Below are positions 19,301 to 27,720 of a stretch of DNA of 64,000 nucleotides, one piece after another. The DNA lies in assembly GCF_043678055.1 (NCBI RefSeq), contig NZ_JBHEQA010000004.1:310001-374000 (forward strand). Reading direction: 5' to 3'. The translations under genes were made by a program, and so were the position numbers. The notes under the pieces are model-generated. The model made no database searches. It was given only the letters and a program-made list of their open reading frames with translations, and was not told where the DNA came from. This stretch comes from Spongiimicrobium salis (lineage in GTDB: Bacteria; Bacteroidota; Bacteroidia; Flavobacteriales; Flavobacteriaceae). The stretch's first letter is position 1. Each line of letters opens with the position of its first letter.

Positions 19301-19607
19301 CTTTATGGAAACTTTACAATTTTCTCCCATCACCAGCTTTCTTTCGTATGATTTTGATGCCGATGGAAAAAATGAAGTCTTGGCGGCAGGGAATTACTTT
19401 GGTACGAAACCTTTTCACGGGCGTTTAGATTCTTTCTCCGGAGCCTTGATAGAAAATGAAAATAATGTACTTTTAGGGGCAAGTTTAGGCTTGGAATTGA
19501 TGCAAAAATCTGTACGCCACCTCAACGTATTGACATTTAATAAGCAAGCCTATCTTGTAGTAACCTTAAATAACGACAAAGCACAAGTATACCAAATTCT
19601 TAACTAG
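16356..19607 (+). CDS. FG-GAP/VCBS-repeat UnbV lipoprotein, paralogue 3
   Basis: About 1083 residues. The frame extends to a TTG at 16347, but ATG 16356 gives a clean signal peptide MKKNILYYLFLVATLFSC with the lipidated Cys18. FG-GAP calcium-loop motifs occur on both sides of a UnbV segment (VRGFQASSEPMIHFGYG and D-S-I-K-I-V-W-P-N, about residues 535-570). It lies 48 bases after paralogue 2 and only about 10 bases before the haloperoxidase-like gene, so at least these form one operon. Three diverged copies in 20 kb suggest subunits or substrate variants rather than redundancy; this is inference. Confidence 0.88.
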   Translation: MKKNILYYLFLVATLFSCGKKGGDVFTNPTSEDTGISFANTLTETDQLNILDYLYFYNGGGVAIGDIDNDGLADIFFSGNQVKNKLYRNTGNLKFEDITAQAGVAGNSSWNTGAVMGDVNGDGFLDIYVCAVVGINGFDGHNELYINKGDGTFTESAAAYGLDFDSFSSSAAFLDYDMDGDLDLYLLNHAVHSQESFGRANLRLKRNFQTGDKLLRNDQGKFTEVSEEAGIYGGINGYGLGVAVADFNHDGAPDIYVGNDFHEDDYYYLNNGDGTFTESLKKYFGHITRFSMGNDVADINHDGWPDIISLDMLPENEKALKSSEGDDDIQTQKLRTENYGYHYQFTRNMLHINQPDGTYAETALLSGVAATDWSWSALFGDYDQDGEQDLFISNGITKRPNDLDFINFVSSEQIRKKISNTKLVDQKALNLMPSGAVHNYVFKGNASLGFEDKSADWIVKDTLISGATAMADLDNDGDLDLVSNTSNAPAAIYINQTNTKANYLKLKFKYPGKNPFGIGTKVFSYHNGQLQFKSLYTVRGFQASSEPMIHFGYGSTKQVDSIKIVWPNSTYQVLRDVSVNQELILSPENTKPFDYSSLRPKTKKRFKKTEANLGINFTHKEDNYFDSNRQKLIPYRISDRGPATAVGDLNNDGKEDIFFGGSRNIGSRIYIQKDSSFVLTTYPSIQKDSLKEEVVALISDLDNNGKNDLFIGSGGGDFFRKMKPLLDHYYVQQDTTFQVRSIPEIFENASVVKSNDIDGDGDLDLFLGSNAVSNDFGNMPFSQILRNNNGTFTPIANTEIQEAGMVTDAVWDDFNGDGVQDLIVVGEWMSPKFFENKNGKFTEKNLLQESLHGLWQSIQAFDIDEDGDMDYLLGNWGTNSKFVASKAYPMKMYYADFDDNGSTETIVSTAKDGTYYPLNDLDALAGQLVSLRKKFTDYHSFAGKSIPQILDNDALKKAMVLQVQELRSGYLKNENGRFSFVPFMETLQFSPITSFLSYDFDADGKNEVLAAGNYFGTKPFHGRLDSFSGALIENENNVLLGASLGLELMQKSVRHLNVLTFNKQAYLVVTLNNDKAQVYQILN

Positions 19608-19618
19608 CAGTAAAATTG

Positions 19619-20971
19619 ATGATGATGATAAAAAAAGGAATACTAATTACGCTATTGGGACTTCTGGTCTCTTGTTCCCAAGAAGTGAGTCCTATACTAA
19701 TTACCGGGGAAGATTTACATGAATCCGTGGATAAGGTTACCGAAATCATGATACATGATATTTTCTCACCTCCCGTTGCCAGTAGGATCTACGCATATCC
19801 GAATATTGCAGCCTATGAAATCGTCGCGCTTCAAAACGAGGACTATACTTCCTTAAATGGACAATTGACGGATTTTAGTCCTATTCCCGAACCTGAGGCT
19901 TCAAAAACCATAAATTATAGACTAGCGGCCCTTATCGCTCATTTTGAACTCAGCAAACGACTAATTTTTTCCGAAGATCGCATTATTTCCTACAGAGATA
20001 GTTTGTATCAGATATGGAGTAATAAGAATGAATTGGAATTCCAAAATTCCAAAACCTACGGTTTAAAGGTGGCCGATCACGTAGGGCAATGGATGGATCA
20101 GGACAACTACAAACAAACCCGCACCATGCCCAAATTCACGGTAGACACGGATGATGCTTCACGATGGCAACCTACGCCTCCGGCCTATATGCCAGGGATT
20201 GAACCACATTGGAATAAAATCCGACCTTTTGTTATTGATTCCGCAGCACAATTCAAACCCCTGCCCCCACCTGAGTTTTCTATGGAGGAAGGCACGGCAT
20301 TTTATAAAGAAGTAAAAGAGGTCTATGACATTAGTATGGATATCACTGAGAAAGGAGACAGTTCAGAAGAAATCGCTATTGCGCAGTTTTGGGATTGTAA
20401 CCCCTATGTTTCCGTGACACGGGGGCATTTAATGTTTGCCACCAAAAAAATCACTCCTGGGGCACATTGGATCGGGATTACCAAAATAGCCAGTAGAAAA
20501 GTAGGTGCCAATTTCGATCAGACCGTATATGCTTATACAAAAACCTCCATTGCCATTGCCGATGCTTTTATTAGTTGCTGGGATGAGAAATACCGCAGTA
20601 ATTTAATCCGCCCCGAAACCTTGATCAATCAGTATTTTGACGATAGTTGGAAACCTGTCTTACAGACGCCCCCCTTCCCGGAATATACCAGCGGGCACAG
20701 TGTGGTATCGGGATCCGCGGCTATGGCACTGACCAGTATTTTTGGGGATGACTTTGCCTTTGAAGACGACACCGAAATTCCATACGGTCTCCCCGTACGT
20801 AATTTTACTTCTTTTAATCAAGCGGCAGAAGAAGCTGCCATTAGCAGAATGTATGGAGGGATTCATTACAGAGCTGCCGTTGATGTCGGTATTAAGCAGG
20901 GTAAGGATGTAGGGCAATTTATTATTAATCATCTCCAAATGAATACCGACACCCGTGTAGTCTCCCATTGA
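19619..20971 (+). CDS. Vanadium-haloperoxidase/PAP2-superfamily lipoprotein
   Basis: About 450 residues, lipoprotein signal with LLVSC. Four consecutive possible starts (TTG 19616 and ATG 19619, 19622, 19625) make the exact N-terminus uncertain by three residues. The three PAP2/vanadium-haloperoxidase signatures are present: a K-x6-RP type site (KYRSNLIRP), the P-E-Y-T-S-G-H-S motif (in PPFPEYTSGHSVVSG) and SRMYGGIHYRAAVD. The enzyme would be periplasmic or surface-exposed and either a phosphatase or a haloperoxidase-like enzyme; sequence alone does not separate these. In Bacteroidota such genes often follow FG-GAP/UnbV genes, as here. Confidence 0.85.
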   Translation: MMMIKKGILITLLGLLVSCSQEVSPILITGEDLHESVDKVTEIMIHDIFSPPVASRIYAYPNIAAYEIVALQNEDYTSLNGQLTDFSPIPEPEASKTINYRLAALIAHFELSKRLIFSEDRIISYRDSLYQIWSNKNELEFQNSKTYGLKVADHVGQWMDQDNYKQTRTMPKFTVDTDDASRWQPTPPAYMPGIEPHWNKIRPFVIDSAAQFKPLPPPEFSMEEGTAFYKEVKEVYDISMDITEKGDSSEEIAIAQFWDCNPYVSVTRGHLMFATKKITPGAHWIGITKIASRKVGANFDQTVYAYTKTSIAIADAFISCWDEKYRSNLIRPETLINQYFDDSWKPVLQTPPFPEYTSGHSVVSGSAAMALTSIFGDDFAFEDDTEIPYGLPVRNFTSFNQAAEEAAISRMYGGIHYRAAVDVGIKQGKDVGQFIINHLQMNTDTRVVSH

Positions 20972-20974
20972 TCT

Positions 20975-21898
20975 ATGAGCAAGAAGAAATATATTTTTGG
21001 GAGCATTAGTCTCTTGGTTGCAGCAGTTTCTGTCTGGTATTTCTTTGTAAAACCTTATGATTACCAGATACGTTTTGAAAAGAAAACATCTCCAGGAACA
21101 ATATTCAACCATGTTGACAAATGGGTTAAGGCATTGGCTAAATCAGAAAATACGGTGATACTCAACGCAACGACCAAGCCTTATACTCATAGTGAATTTG
21201 ATCTAAAAATAAAGGACAGTATCATTTCTATGGATTGGGATTTTGAAAGTATAACGGATTCCACAACTCAGATTACGATAAGCGTTAGAGATCACCAAAA
21301 TAGTGCTATTACCAGATTCAAAAATTTAGTTTCCAACCCTCCCTTAAAAAAGATGTTACTTAACAAAACATCGAAGTTTAATCGTAGCCTCAATAACCTT
21401 CTTGAGCTGCATAAGGTTAAAATTATCGGAGAAGCAGATATTCCAAAAGGATTCTATGCTTTTATAGCCTCGAAAAGTACTATTGACCAAAAGGCAAATA
21501 CAATGATCAAATTGAATGTAGAAATTCTATATTGGCTCAAAAAACAAAATATAGAGGTTATTGGCAGGCCTATTCTAGTTACGACCTCTTGGGAAGTCCC
21601 GAAGGATTCCATATCTTTTGATTTTATGTTTCCTATTCAAAAAAAAGATTCCCTACCTTTTCATGAATCTATAAAATTTAAATCGCATGGTGGTGGAAGA
21701 GGAATCAAAGCCATATTTAATGGAAATTATAGAATTTCAGATCGCGCTTGGTTTTCCCTTTATGAATTCGCAAAACGCAATAATATAGCAATAGAAACGC
21801 TTCCGATTGAGTATTTCCGCAACGACCCTTTGGAAGGAAGTAACGCTATTGACTGGATTACCGAGATATACCTGCCTTTAAAGCCTTCAAATGAATAA
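20975..21898 (+). CDS. SRPBCC/GyrI-like effector-binding-domain protein
   Basis: A 307-residue protein with an N-terminal transmembrane anchor (about residues 7-24), a SRPBCC-like ligand-binding segment (about 40-140) and a C-terminal GyrI-like/AraC effector-binding domain (about 150-303; RDxAWxxLYEFAKRNNIAI-type pattern and the final ITEIYLPLK). It begins 3 bases after the PAP2 gene stop and overlaps the next gene by 8 bases, so it belongs to the same operon. Proteins of this design are thought to bind small molecules; no catalytic residues are evident. Confidence 0.7.
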   Translation: MSKKKYIFGSISLLVAAVSVWYFFVKPYDYQIRFEKKTSPGTIFNHVDKWVKALAKSENTVILNATTKPYTHSEFDLKIKDSIISMDWDFESITDSTTQITISVRDHQNSAITRFKNLVSNPPLKKMLLNKTSKFNRSLNNLLELHKVKIIGEADIPKGFYAFIASKSTIDQKANTMIKLNVEILYWLKKQNIEVIGRPILVTTSWEVPKDSISFDFMFPIQKKDSLPFHESIKFKSHGGGRGIKAIFNGNYRISDRAWFSLYEFAKRNNIAIETLPIEYFRNDPLEGSNAIDWITEIYLPLKPSNE

Positions 21899-22742
21899 CA
21901 CAACGGTATTTTTTTTACTTTTTCTCTTCACTGGTTGTACCCAGTATGGACAATTACAACCTATTACCCAACTCCCCAAGAAATTAGGTGAAAACTCTGG
22001 CATTGCCAGTATTAATGGCGACACGGCGTGGTTTATTGAGGATAGTGGAAATCCGGATAAAATGTATCAAGTAGACCTTAATGGACAGCTTCTTAAGGAA
22101 TTAAAAGTTAAAAATGCCAAGAATCGGGATTGGGAAGATTTAGCAAAAGACAGTTTAGGCAATATATATATTGGCGACTTTGGGAATAACGAGAATACCC
22201 GGAAAGACCTGGTCATTTATAAGGTGCCCAATCCCGAAAAGGAAAAGGGTGACCATATTACTGCGGAAGCCATACAATTCTTCTATCCGGAACAAAAAAA
22301 ATTCCCCCCTAAGAAAAGCAAACGTCATTTTGGGGCCGAAGCCTTCTTTTACCATCAAGGGTTCCTATACATTATCACCAAAAATAGAGCTAGGCCGTTT
22401 CATGGAGAGGCATTTATTTACAAGGTTCCAGCAAAAAAAGGAAATCATCGAGCCTTCTTGGTAGGTTCTTTTATATCCTGTACCCAACAAGGTTCTTGCG
22501 AAATTACTTCTGCTGATATTTCTCCCGATGGAAAAAAGATTGTACTGATCAGCAATCGCAAGCTATGGTTGTTCACGAACTTTTCTTTAGATAATTTTTC
22601 AAAAGGCATGCTAACAACAACAGATTTGCCTACGAACACCCAGATGGAATCGGTTTGTTTCAAGGACAACAACACCCTATGGTTATCTGATGAGCAGCAT
22701 AAGAGCACCGGAAGAAATCTTTATACTTTCTCCTTAAAGTAA
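21891..22742 (+). CDS. Lipoprotein with beta-propeller-like repeats, function unknown
   Basis: A 283-residue protein with signal peptide and lipobox LFTGC (Cys16). The body repeats short blade-like units (DLNGQLLKELKVKN, DSLGNIYIGDFGNNEN, SPDGKKIVLISNRKLWLF), typical of SMP-30 or PE-PGRS-like propellers, but I cannot name a family with confidence. The start ATG overlaps the stop of the preceding gene by 8 bases, indicating translational coupling. It is the last gene of the rightward run; the next gene is convergent 14 bases away. Confidence 0.65.
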   Translation: MNNTTVFFLLFLFTGCTQYGQLQPITQLPKKLGENSGIASINGDTAWFIEDSGNPDKMYQVDLNGQLLKELKVKNAKNRDWEDLAKDSLGNIYIGDFGNNENTRKDLVIYKVPNPEKEKGDHITAEAIQFFYPEQKKFPPKKSKRHFGAEAFFYHQGFLYIITKNRARPFHGEAFIYKVPAKKGNHRAFLVGSFISCTQQGSCEITSADISPDGKKIVLISNRKLWLFTNFSLDNFSKGMLTTTDLPTNTQMESVCFKDNNTLWLSDEQHKSTGRNLYTFSLK

Positions 22743-22756
22743 ATTACCTCTTAAGG

Positions 22757-25700
22757 TTAAAATCCAAAACCTAAACCAAAAGTAAAGCGCAAACCATCAT
22801 CACTACTGAACAAGGCGGCGGAAATGGAAACCAAATCGGTACCGTTTACAAAGAAACCTCCTCCATAAGAAGTATGCCATACTCCCGAATCCTCTTCGGG
22901 TAACCATACCCTTCCATAGTCAAATCCACCATAAATCCCAAGTGCAACAGGAACAATTCCGGTGCGTATTTTTTGAAGGCTATACCGTAGGTCCGTATTC
23001 TGATAATAGGATTTTTTACCGGTAAATCGTTCGTTACGGAACCCTCTTAGTCCATTGACGCCCCCAATACTAGCGCCTTGATAGAATTCAAAACCATCAC
23101 CCACATTAAAATGCGCCTTCCATTTTGAAGCCACTACCAGTCTCCCATCCGGAACCAGTCTATAATCCAGGGAAAAACTAGGAATAATATATCCAAAACC
23201 TTGCGCACCACTTTCCGTTCCCACGGTATAACCTACATGAAGTGAAGTTGCCATTCCAAGGGTGGGAAAAGCATCGTTATCCCGGTTCTCATAACTGTAT
23301 TCTGCATCGACACCTACAAAGCTTTTGGAGTTTTCCGTTCCGTTTGCCAGAAAGAAGGTATTGATAAATCTATCTTCGGTCTCTTCAACTTCAATAGTTT
23401 CGTAAGATATCCCCGTTCTAAATTTGGAACCCAATTGTCCTCGCCACACCAAAGAAGGAGATAGACGAATGGTCTGTAGACGAACACGATTAAAATTCAA
23501 TCCCAAATCATCATCAACATTTACGGTTTCATTTCCAAAACCAAAGAAGTTTCTACTAAAGTTGGGACTGGTGAACCTGCCCGACAAGGCAAGATTCGCA
23601 TTGCCAAAAACTTGTGCAAATTCTCCGGTATAACCAAAATCAAAGCCGCTAGTAGCAAAATAAAAAGCCGCATTAAAGGTATGTTGACTGGTAAATGGAT
23701 TCTGTAAAAATCCATTATGGGTATAGGTGTCCGTTAAACCGATATTAAGGCCATCATCTGGGTTAAAGCCGATCAAAGGCACCAACTGATTCACGGAACG
23801 TTTTAATCGCAAGGGCTGATAGGTGTTTAAATCATAATTATTGCTCAATCGCATATGGGCCATGGGGCTTGTAACCGTATTTTTCTTTGCTTTTTGGTCG
23901 TAGCCATAAATATTTTTGATTCCCTTGGTATCGTAAATATCATTGTTCTGCCCTCCGATCAATCTGATTTTCACCGCGCTCCTGCCCACACCTGTTACTT
24001 CAAAATAATCGTCATCATCCAAACCGTAAATCCATATTTCCTTGGTGGTCTTTCTATGGAACTTTTTTTGGAAAAACATGCGATCTTTTTTCCCTTTCAT
24101 ATTCCTATACCCCAATACTTCAACTTCATTGGCATTCAAACAATTGATTTGGAACCAATCATCCTTGTCCGTACCGGTAATCACTACATATTTGTTCAGA
24201 ATATCATGGTACTCTTTGCTAACCCTGGGCAAATCGTTTATACGCGCCAGCAAAATTCGTTTCATCTCATCGATGCTACCATCCCTAACTTCAACCGGAA
24301 AGGCCTCAAAGGCCTTATCGATAACGTCCTCGCTTAAGTTTTTACGAATAAAAGCCTCCTGTTCTTGCCATTGTTCTAAGGTAGTTTCTCCCAACAGACG
24401 GGTGTCCAAAGCAAAAGCAAAAGGAGAGGTAAACCCCTTCACGCTTCGTATTTCTTCCCGAAAACCTTCAAACAAGCGTAGGCTGGGCACTATTTTGGTC
24501 GCAAGTCCCATTAAGGCCCCATCCCCTAATTTAGAAAAGGTTTGATCTCTGTCTCTTGGAATAGGCCTATATACTACTTTCCCGGTATCCTTGTCCTTAA
24601 ATTCTGCCCATCGCCACTGATCGGCATGCCGATCCCAATCGCCAATGATCATATCAAAGAGTCTGGCACGGATATACATTTCAGTATCCACGGCATATTT
24701 TTCATCTTTCCGCAACTTTTTCAACAGATCATCTGTACTTTCCATCTTGTTGGCATATCCAAAACTTTTTTGGTTTCCATGCCCATCCGAAGTGCGTTCT
24801 TCCAAAAGATAGAGTTCATCTCCAAAATTTTCATTAAAACCACCCAAAGCCGCTTGCTTGGGAACATAGAACAATTGAGGGTTGGTATGATAGATATTCA
24901 CGGCATCCGAGAGCTCACTTACGGTAAAAGGAGCATAGGGATGTGCTCCTGTATAGAAATCCAGCAATAATCTTTCCGTATAGGTATCTTGAAATTCCCC
25001 AATTACATATTGATCTTTAAAGGCAATTGCCTGTAAATACAATTCCGCGCTTTTCCGCAAAGCCCGCATTACATATTGGCGTCCTTCACTATCTTCTAAG
25101 CGCAAGGATTTGGATTGGTGCCCACCCCCTTTTCGTATGGGTTTCAACCCTCCAAAAAGGGTATCCAAACGCACTGTAGGCGCCGTTATTTCAGTTCCGT
25201 AATATTTTCTGTAACGTTCACCCCATACGGTTTTAAAGAATCCACTTTTTGTGATTTCTTCCTGGGTATAGACCGAAGCTTTTTGGGTTGCCGGAAAATC
25301 TGTGGCGTATTGTCCTACTTGCTCCTCTACGTCCGCAGGTAATACCTCGGCCGTATAAAGGAACTCTTCTCCCTGGACTTCGTCAACACCAAAAAAACGA
25401 ACCCTGGAAGATCCATCTTCATACACTTCAAGTGTCGCATAACCTAACTTTCCTGAAGAAAATTTGCTGCCGTTCAACAAACGTGTCGCCCCTTTCTTTG
25501 CGCCGGATCCACTTAAAATTTGCGGGGTATTGTTTTCCACGATATATTGAAGATTGTGCTCATGTCCGGAAGCAAAAATTACTTTTTCCGAGTATTGGGC
25601 CAAGGTCACGATTCGTTTCTTAAGCTCGCGATACCTGGCATTATTCACATCCGTGGTAGAAGCCCCCGTAGTTCTTCGCAACACATTGATCACCGTTCCC

Positions 25701-26467
25701 AATACCGGCAATGGTATTTTATTATGCCCTGGATACAACTGTTGTTTAAGACTAAATTGTCCGCCGTGTTCTCCATAGGTAAACATAGGATGGTGCAATG
25801 CCAGAATGGTGGTCTTGTCCGCATTTTTTTTGATAAGCCCTTCCAGTTCCTCAAAAAACTTCTCCCGGTCTTTAATATCGCATTCATCGTTCATATTGGG
25901 GTGCTTGTTCCAATTGGTCAAATACCACTCCGTATCTATAGCGATTACTACCGTTGTTTCATTGATTTCTACTTTTTGTAGAGGGCATCCATTCTGCGGA
26001 AAAAATACTTCCTTACTATTTAATTTATCTTCAATATATTTTTGTTGACGTTCCACTCCTTTGAGGCCATCACTATACCAATCGTGGTTTCCTGGAATAA
26101 AAATGGTCTTCCCTTTAAAGTTATCCAGCGTCTTCAGTTGGGCATTCAAATTATTCTGCGCTATGCTTCGTTCCAGGTCGTTTTTTTTACTGGGAAGTCC
26201 TGCCGGATAAATATTGTCGCCCAAAAAAATCGCCGTACTATTTTTATCAGCGCGCTCAAGACGCTCTTTAAAACTTTGCAAGGCCGGATTCAATTCTCCA
26301 GAGGGCGATAAACCTGCATCCCCTATCAGATAGAAGGTATGGGAAACCGTCTTCGTGCGCGAAGCATCATTTGGTTTAATTCCATCAACATACTTTGTCA
26401 TCTGGGTAGCGCAGCCCGTGAAAAGCAAAATAAATACGCCGAAAACACAATATTTTCTTATGTCCAT
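22757..26467 (-). CDS. Metallophosphatase / kinase-like / Omp85-type barrel fusion lipoprotein
   Basis: About 1236 residues from ATG 26467 (a TTG at 26482 adds five residues); lipobox LFTGC (Cys19). Three parts are visible. First, a calcineurin-like phosphatase (about 45-370): GDNIYPAG, IPGNHDWYSDG, ALHHPMFTYG and ASGHEHNLQ. Second, a middle domain (about 435-720) with GDWDRHADQWRW and PIPRDRDQTFSK, resembling D-x-D-R-H and D-R-D-Q catalytic patterns of HipA/FAM20-like kinases. Third, a C-terminal beta-barrel (about 850-1236) ending in Phe with the GVNGLRGFRNERF signature of BamA/TamA-like barrels. It is probably surface-anchored, dephosphorylating extracellular substrates. The kinase-like reading is inference. 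It is divergent from the HD-Pycsar gene. Confidence 0.75.
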   Translation of the reverse strand: MDIRKYCVFGVFILLFTGCATQMTKYVDGIKPNDASRTKTVSHTFYLIGDAGLSPSGELNPALQSFKERLERADKNSTAIFLGDNIYPAGLPSKKNDLERSIAQNNLNAQLKTLDNFKGKTIFIPGNHDWYSDGLKGVERQQKYIEDKLNSKEVFFPQNGCPLQKVEINETTVVIAIDTEWYLTNWNKHPNMNDECDIKDREKFFEELEGLIKKNADKTTILALHHPMFTYGEHGGQFSLKQQLYPGHNKIPLPVLGTVINVLRRTTGASTTDVNNARYRELKKRIVTLAQYSEKVIFASGHEHNLQYIVENNTPQILSGSGAKKGATRLLNGSKFSSGKLGYATLEVYEDGSSRVRFFGVDEVQGEEFLYTAEVLPADVEEQVGQYATDFPATQKASVYTQEEITKSGFFKTVWGERYRKYYGTEITAPTVRLDTLFGGLKPIRKGGGHQSKSLRLEDSEGRQYVMRALRKSAELYLQAIAFKDQYVIGEFQDTYTERLLLDFYTGAHPYAPFTVSELSDAVNIYHTNPQLFYVPKQAALGGFNENFGDELYLLEERTSDGHGNQKSFGYANKMESTDDLLKKLRKDEKYAVDTEMYIRARLFDMIIGDWDRHADQWRWAEFKDKDTGKVVYRPIPRDRDQTFSKLGDGALMGLATKIVPSLRLFEGFREEIRSVKGFTSPFAFALDTRLLGETTLEQWQEQEAFIRKNLSEDVIDKAFEAFPVEVRDGSIDEMKRILLARINDLPRVSKEYHDILNKYVVITGTDKDDWFQINCLNANEVEVLGYRNMKGKKDRMFFQKKFHRKTTKEIWIYGLDDDDYFEVTGVGRSAVKIRLIGGQNNDIYDTKGIKNIYGYDQKAKKNTVTSPMAHMRLSNNYDLNTYQPLRLKRSVNQLVPLIGFNPDDGLNIGLTDTYTHNGFLQNPFTSQHTFNAAFYFATSGFDFGYTGEFAQVFGNANLALSGRFTSPNFSRNFFGFGNETVNVDDDLGLNFNRVRLQTIRLSPSLVWRGQLGSKFRTGISYETIEVEETEDRFINTFFLANGTENSKSFVGVDAEYSYENRDNDAFPTLGMATSLHVGYTVGTESGAQGFGYIIPSFSLDYRLVPDGRLVVASKWKAHFNVGDGFEFYQGASIGGVNGLRGFRNERFTGKKSYYQNTDLRYSLQKIRTGIVPVALGIYGGFDYGRVWLPEEDSGVWHTSYGGGFFVNGTDLVSISAALFSSDDGLRFTFGLGFGF

Positions 26468-26508
26468 ACTATTAAAAATCAAAAATTCGTAATTTGGGAA
26501 TTCTAAAA

Positions 26509-27711
26509 ATGCATCACATGTCGGATATCCTTGGAAAAACTGAAATTTTCGTAACTGACCTTCTTGTTAATAAGCTGGATCCCAAATATTTGTACCACAA
26601 TTTAAAACATACCCAAAGGGTAGTTAAAAGTACTAAAGAATTGCTTAATTTTTACGATTTGGAGGAGAAAGAAAACGAAGCTTTACTTTTGGCGACCTGG
26701 TTGCATGATACGGGTTATACCAAAGGACCTGACAATCATGAAGATCATAGCGCCCTTATAGCCAAGGATTTTTTGGCAAAAGAAGGAGTGGCTCCGGATA
26801 TCATTGAAAAAGTTAATCAATATATCTTGGCCACGAAACGATTTCATTCTCCCTCCGGTTTAGGGGAAGAAATTATACGGGATGCGGATGCCTCCCATTT
26901 CGCCAAGAAAAGTTATCCGGAAACCTGCGAAGCCCTACGCTTGGAATTGCAACAACTGGATATTGCTTCCTATTCCTCGGAAGAATGGGCCGATGCCAAC
27001 ATCAAAATGTTCCGTGAAGAACATCGTTTTTATACGGATTACGCCAAAGGGAACTGGCAGGAAGGCAAGGATAAAAACCTCAAAAAAATGATCAAAAGTG
27101 CTTCGGTCGAAAAAGAAATTGCCCGGAAAGAAGCACTGAAAGCGAAATACAAGAGTGAGAGTCCAGATAGAAGTATTCAAACCTTATTTCGGGTTACCTT
27201 AAAAAATCATTTAAAACTGAGTGATATTGCCGATACCAAGGCCAATATTCTCTTATCTGTAAATGCCATTGTGATTTCATTGGCCCTGTCCAACCTTATT
27301 CCAAAATTGGACAACCCTTCCAATGGATATTTAATTTATCCCACAGTCATATTTATTGTATTCAGTATTGTCTCCATGGTATTGTCCATACTTGCGACCA
27401 GGCCAAATGTGACCCGCGGGGAATTCACGAAAGAAGATGTCAACGAGAAAAGAGTCAACCTGTTATTCTTTGGGAATTTCCATAAAATGAACCTTAAGGA
27501 TTACGAATGGGCCATCACAGAGTTGACCAAGGACAAAGATTATGTCTATGCTTCCCTAACCAAAGATCTATATTTCCTGGGTATCGTCCTGAACCGGAAA
27601 TATACTATTCTCTGGTGGACCTATACCATTTTTATGGTGGGCATGGTCATTTCAGTGATTGCCTTTGGCATCGCCTTTAAATTCTTTGGTCCGGACAGAG
27701 TAATGTTATAA
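26509..27711 (+). CDS. HD hydrolase fused to Pycsar-effector transmembrane domain
   Basis: About 400 residues from ATG 26509 (alternatives TTG 26494, ATG 26518). The N-terminal half is an HD-domain phosphohydrolase: HNLKHTQRV, ATWLHDTGY, NHEDHSA and IRDADASHF supply the expected His/Asp ligands (residues about 30-135). A charged linker follows (about 170-220). The C-terminal region (about 230-395) has LSDIADTKANILLSVNAIVIS, two spans, and a third span near the end, matching the DUF5706/PycTM domain of membrane effectors that respond to cCMP or cUMP in Pycsar antiphage systems. No cyclase gene is nearby. Its 41-base divergent spacing from the phosphatase/barrel gene implies a shared promoter region. 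Function as a defence effector is inferred from domain family only. Confidence 0.75.
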   Translation: MHHMSDILGKTEIFVTDLLVNKLDPKYLYHNLKHTQRVVKSTKELLNFYDLEEKENEALLLATWLHDTGYTKGPDNHEDHSALIAKDFLAKEGVAPDIIEKVNQYILATKRFHSPSGLGEEIIRDADASHFAKKSYPETCEALRLELQQLDIASYSSEEWADANIKMFREEHRFYTDYAKGNWQEGKDKNLKKMIKSASVEKEIARKEALKAKYKSESPDRSIQTLFRVTLKNHLKLSDIADTKANILLSVNAIVISLALSNLIPKLDNPSNGYLIYPTVIFIVFSIVSMVLSILATRPNVTRGEFTKEDVNEKRVNLLFFGNFHKMNLKDYEWAITELTKDKDYVYASLTKDLYFLGIVLNRKYTILWWTYTIFMVGMVISVIAFGIAFKFFGPDRVML

Positions 27712-27720
27712 TCTAATCGC

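Noticed and set aside
23424..26311. Many plus-strand open frames opposite the phosphatase/barrel gene
   Set aside because: They are frame shadows of a single long minus-strand gene with clear motifs.
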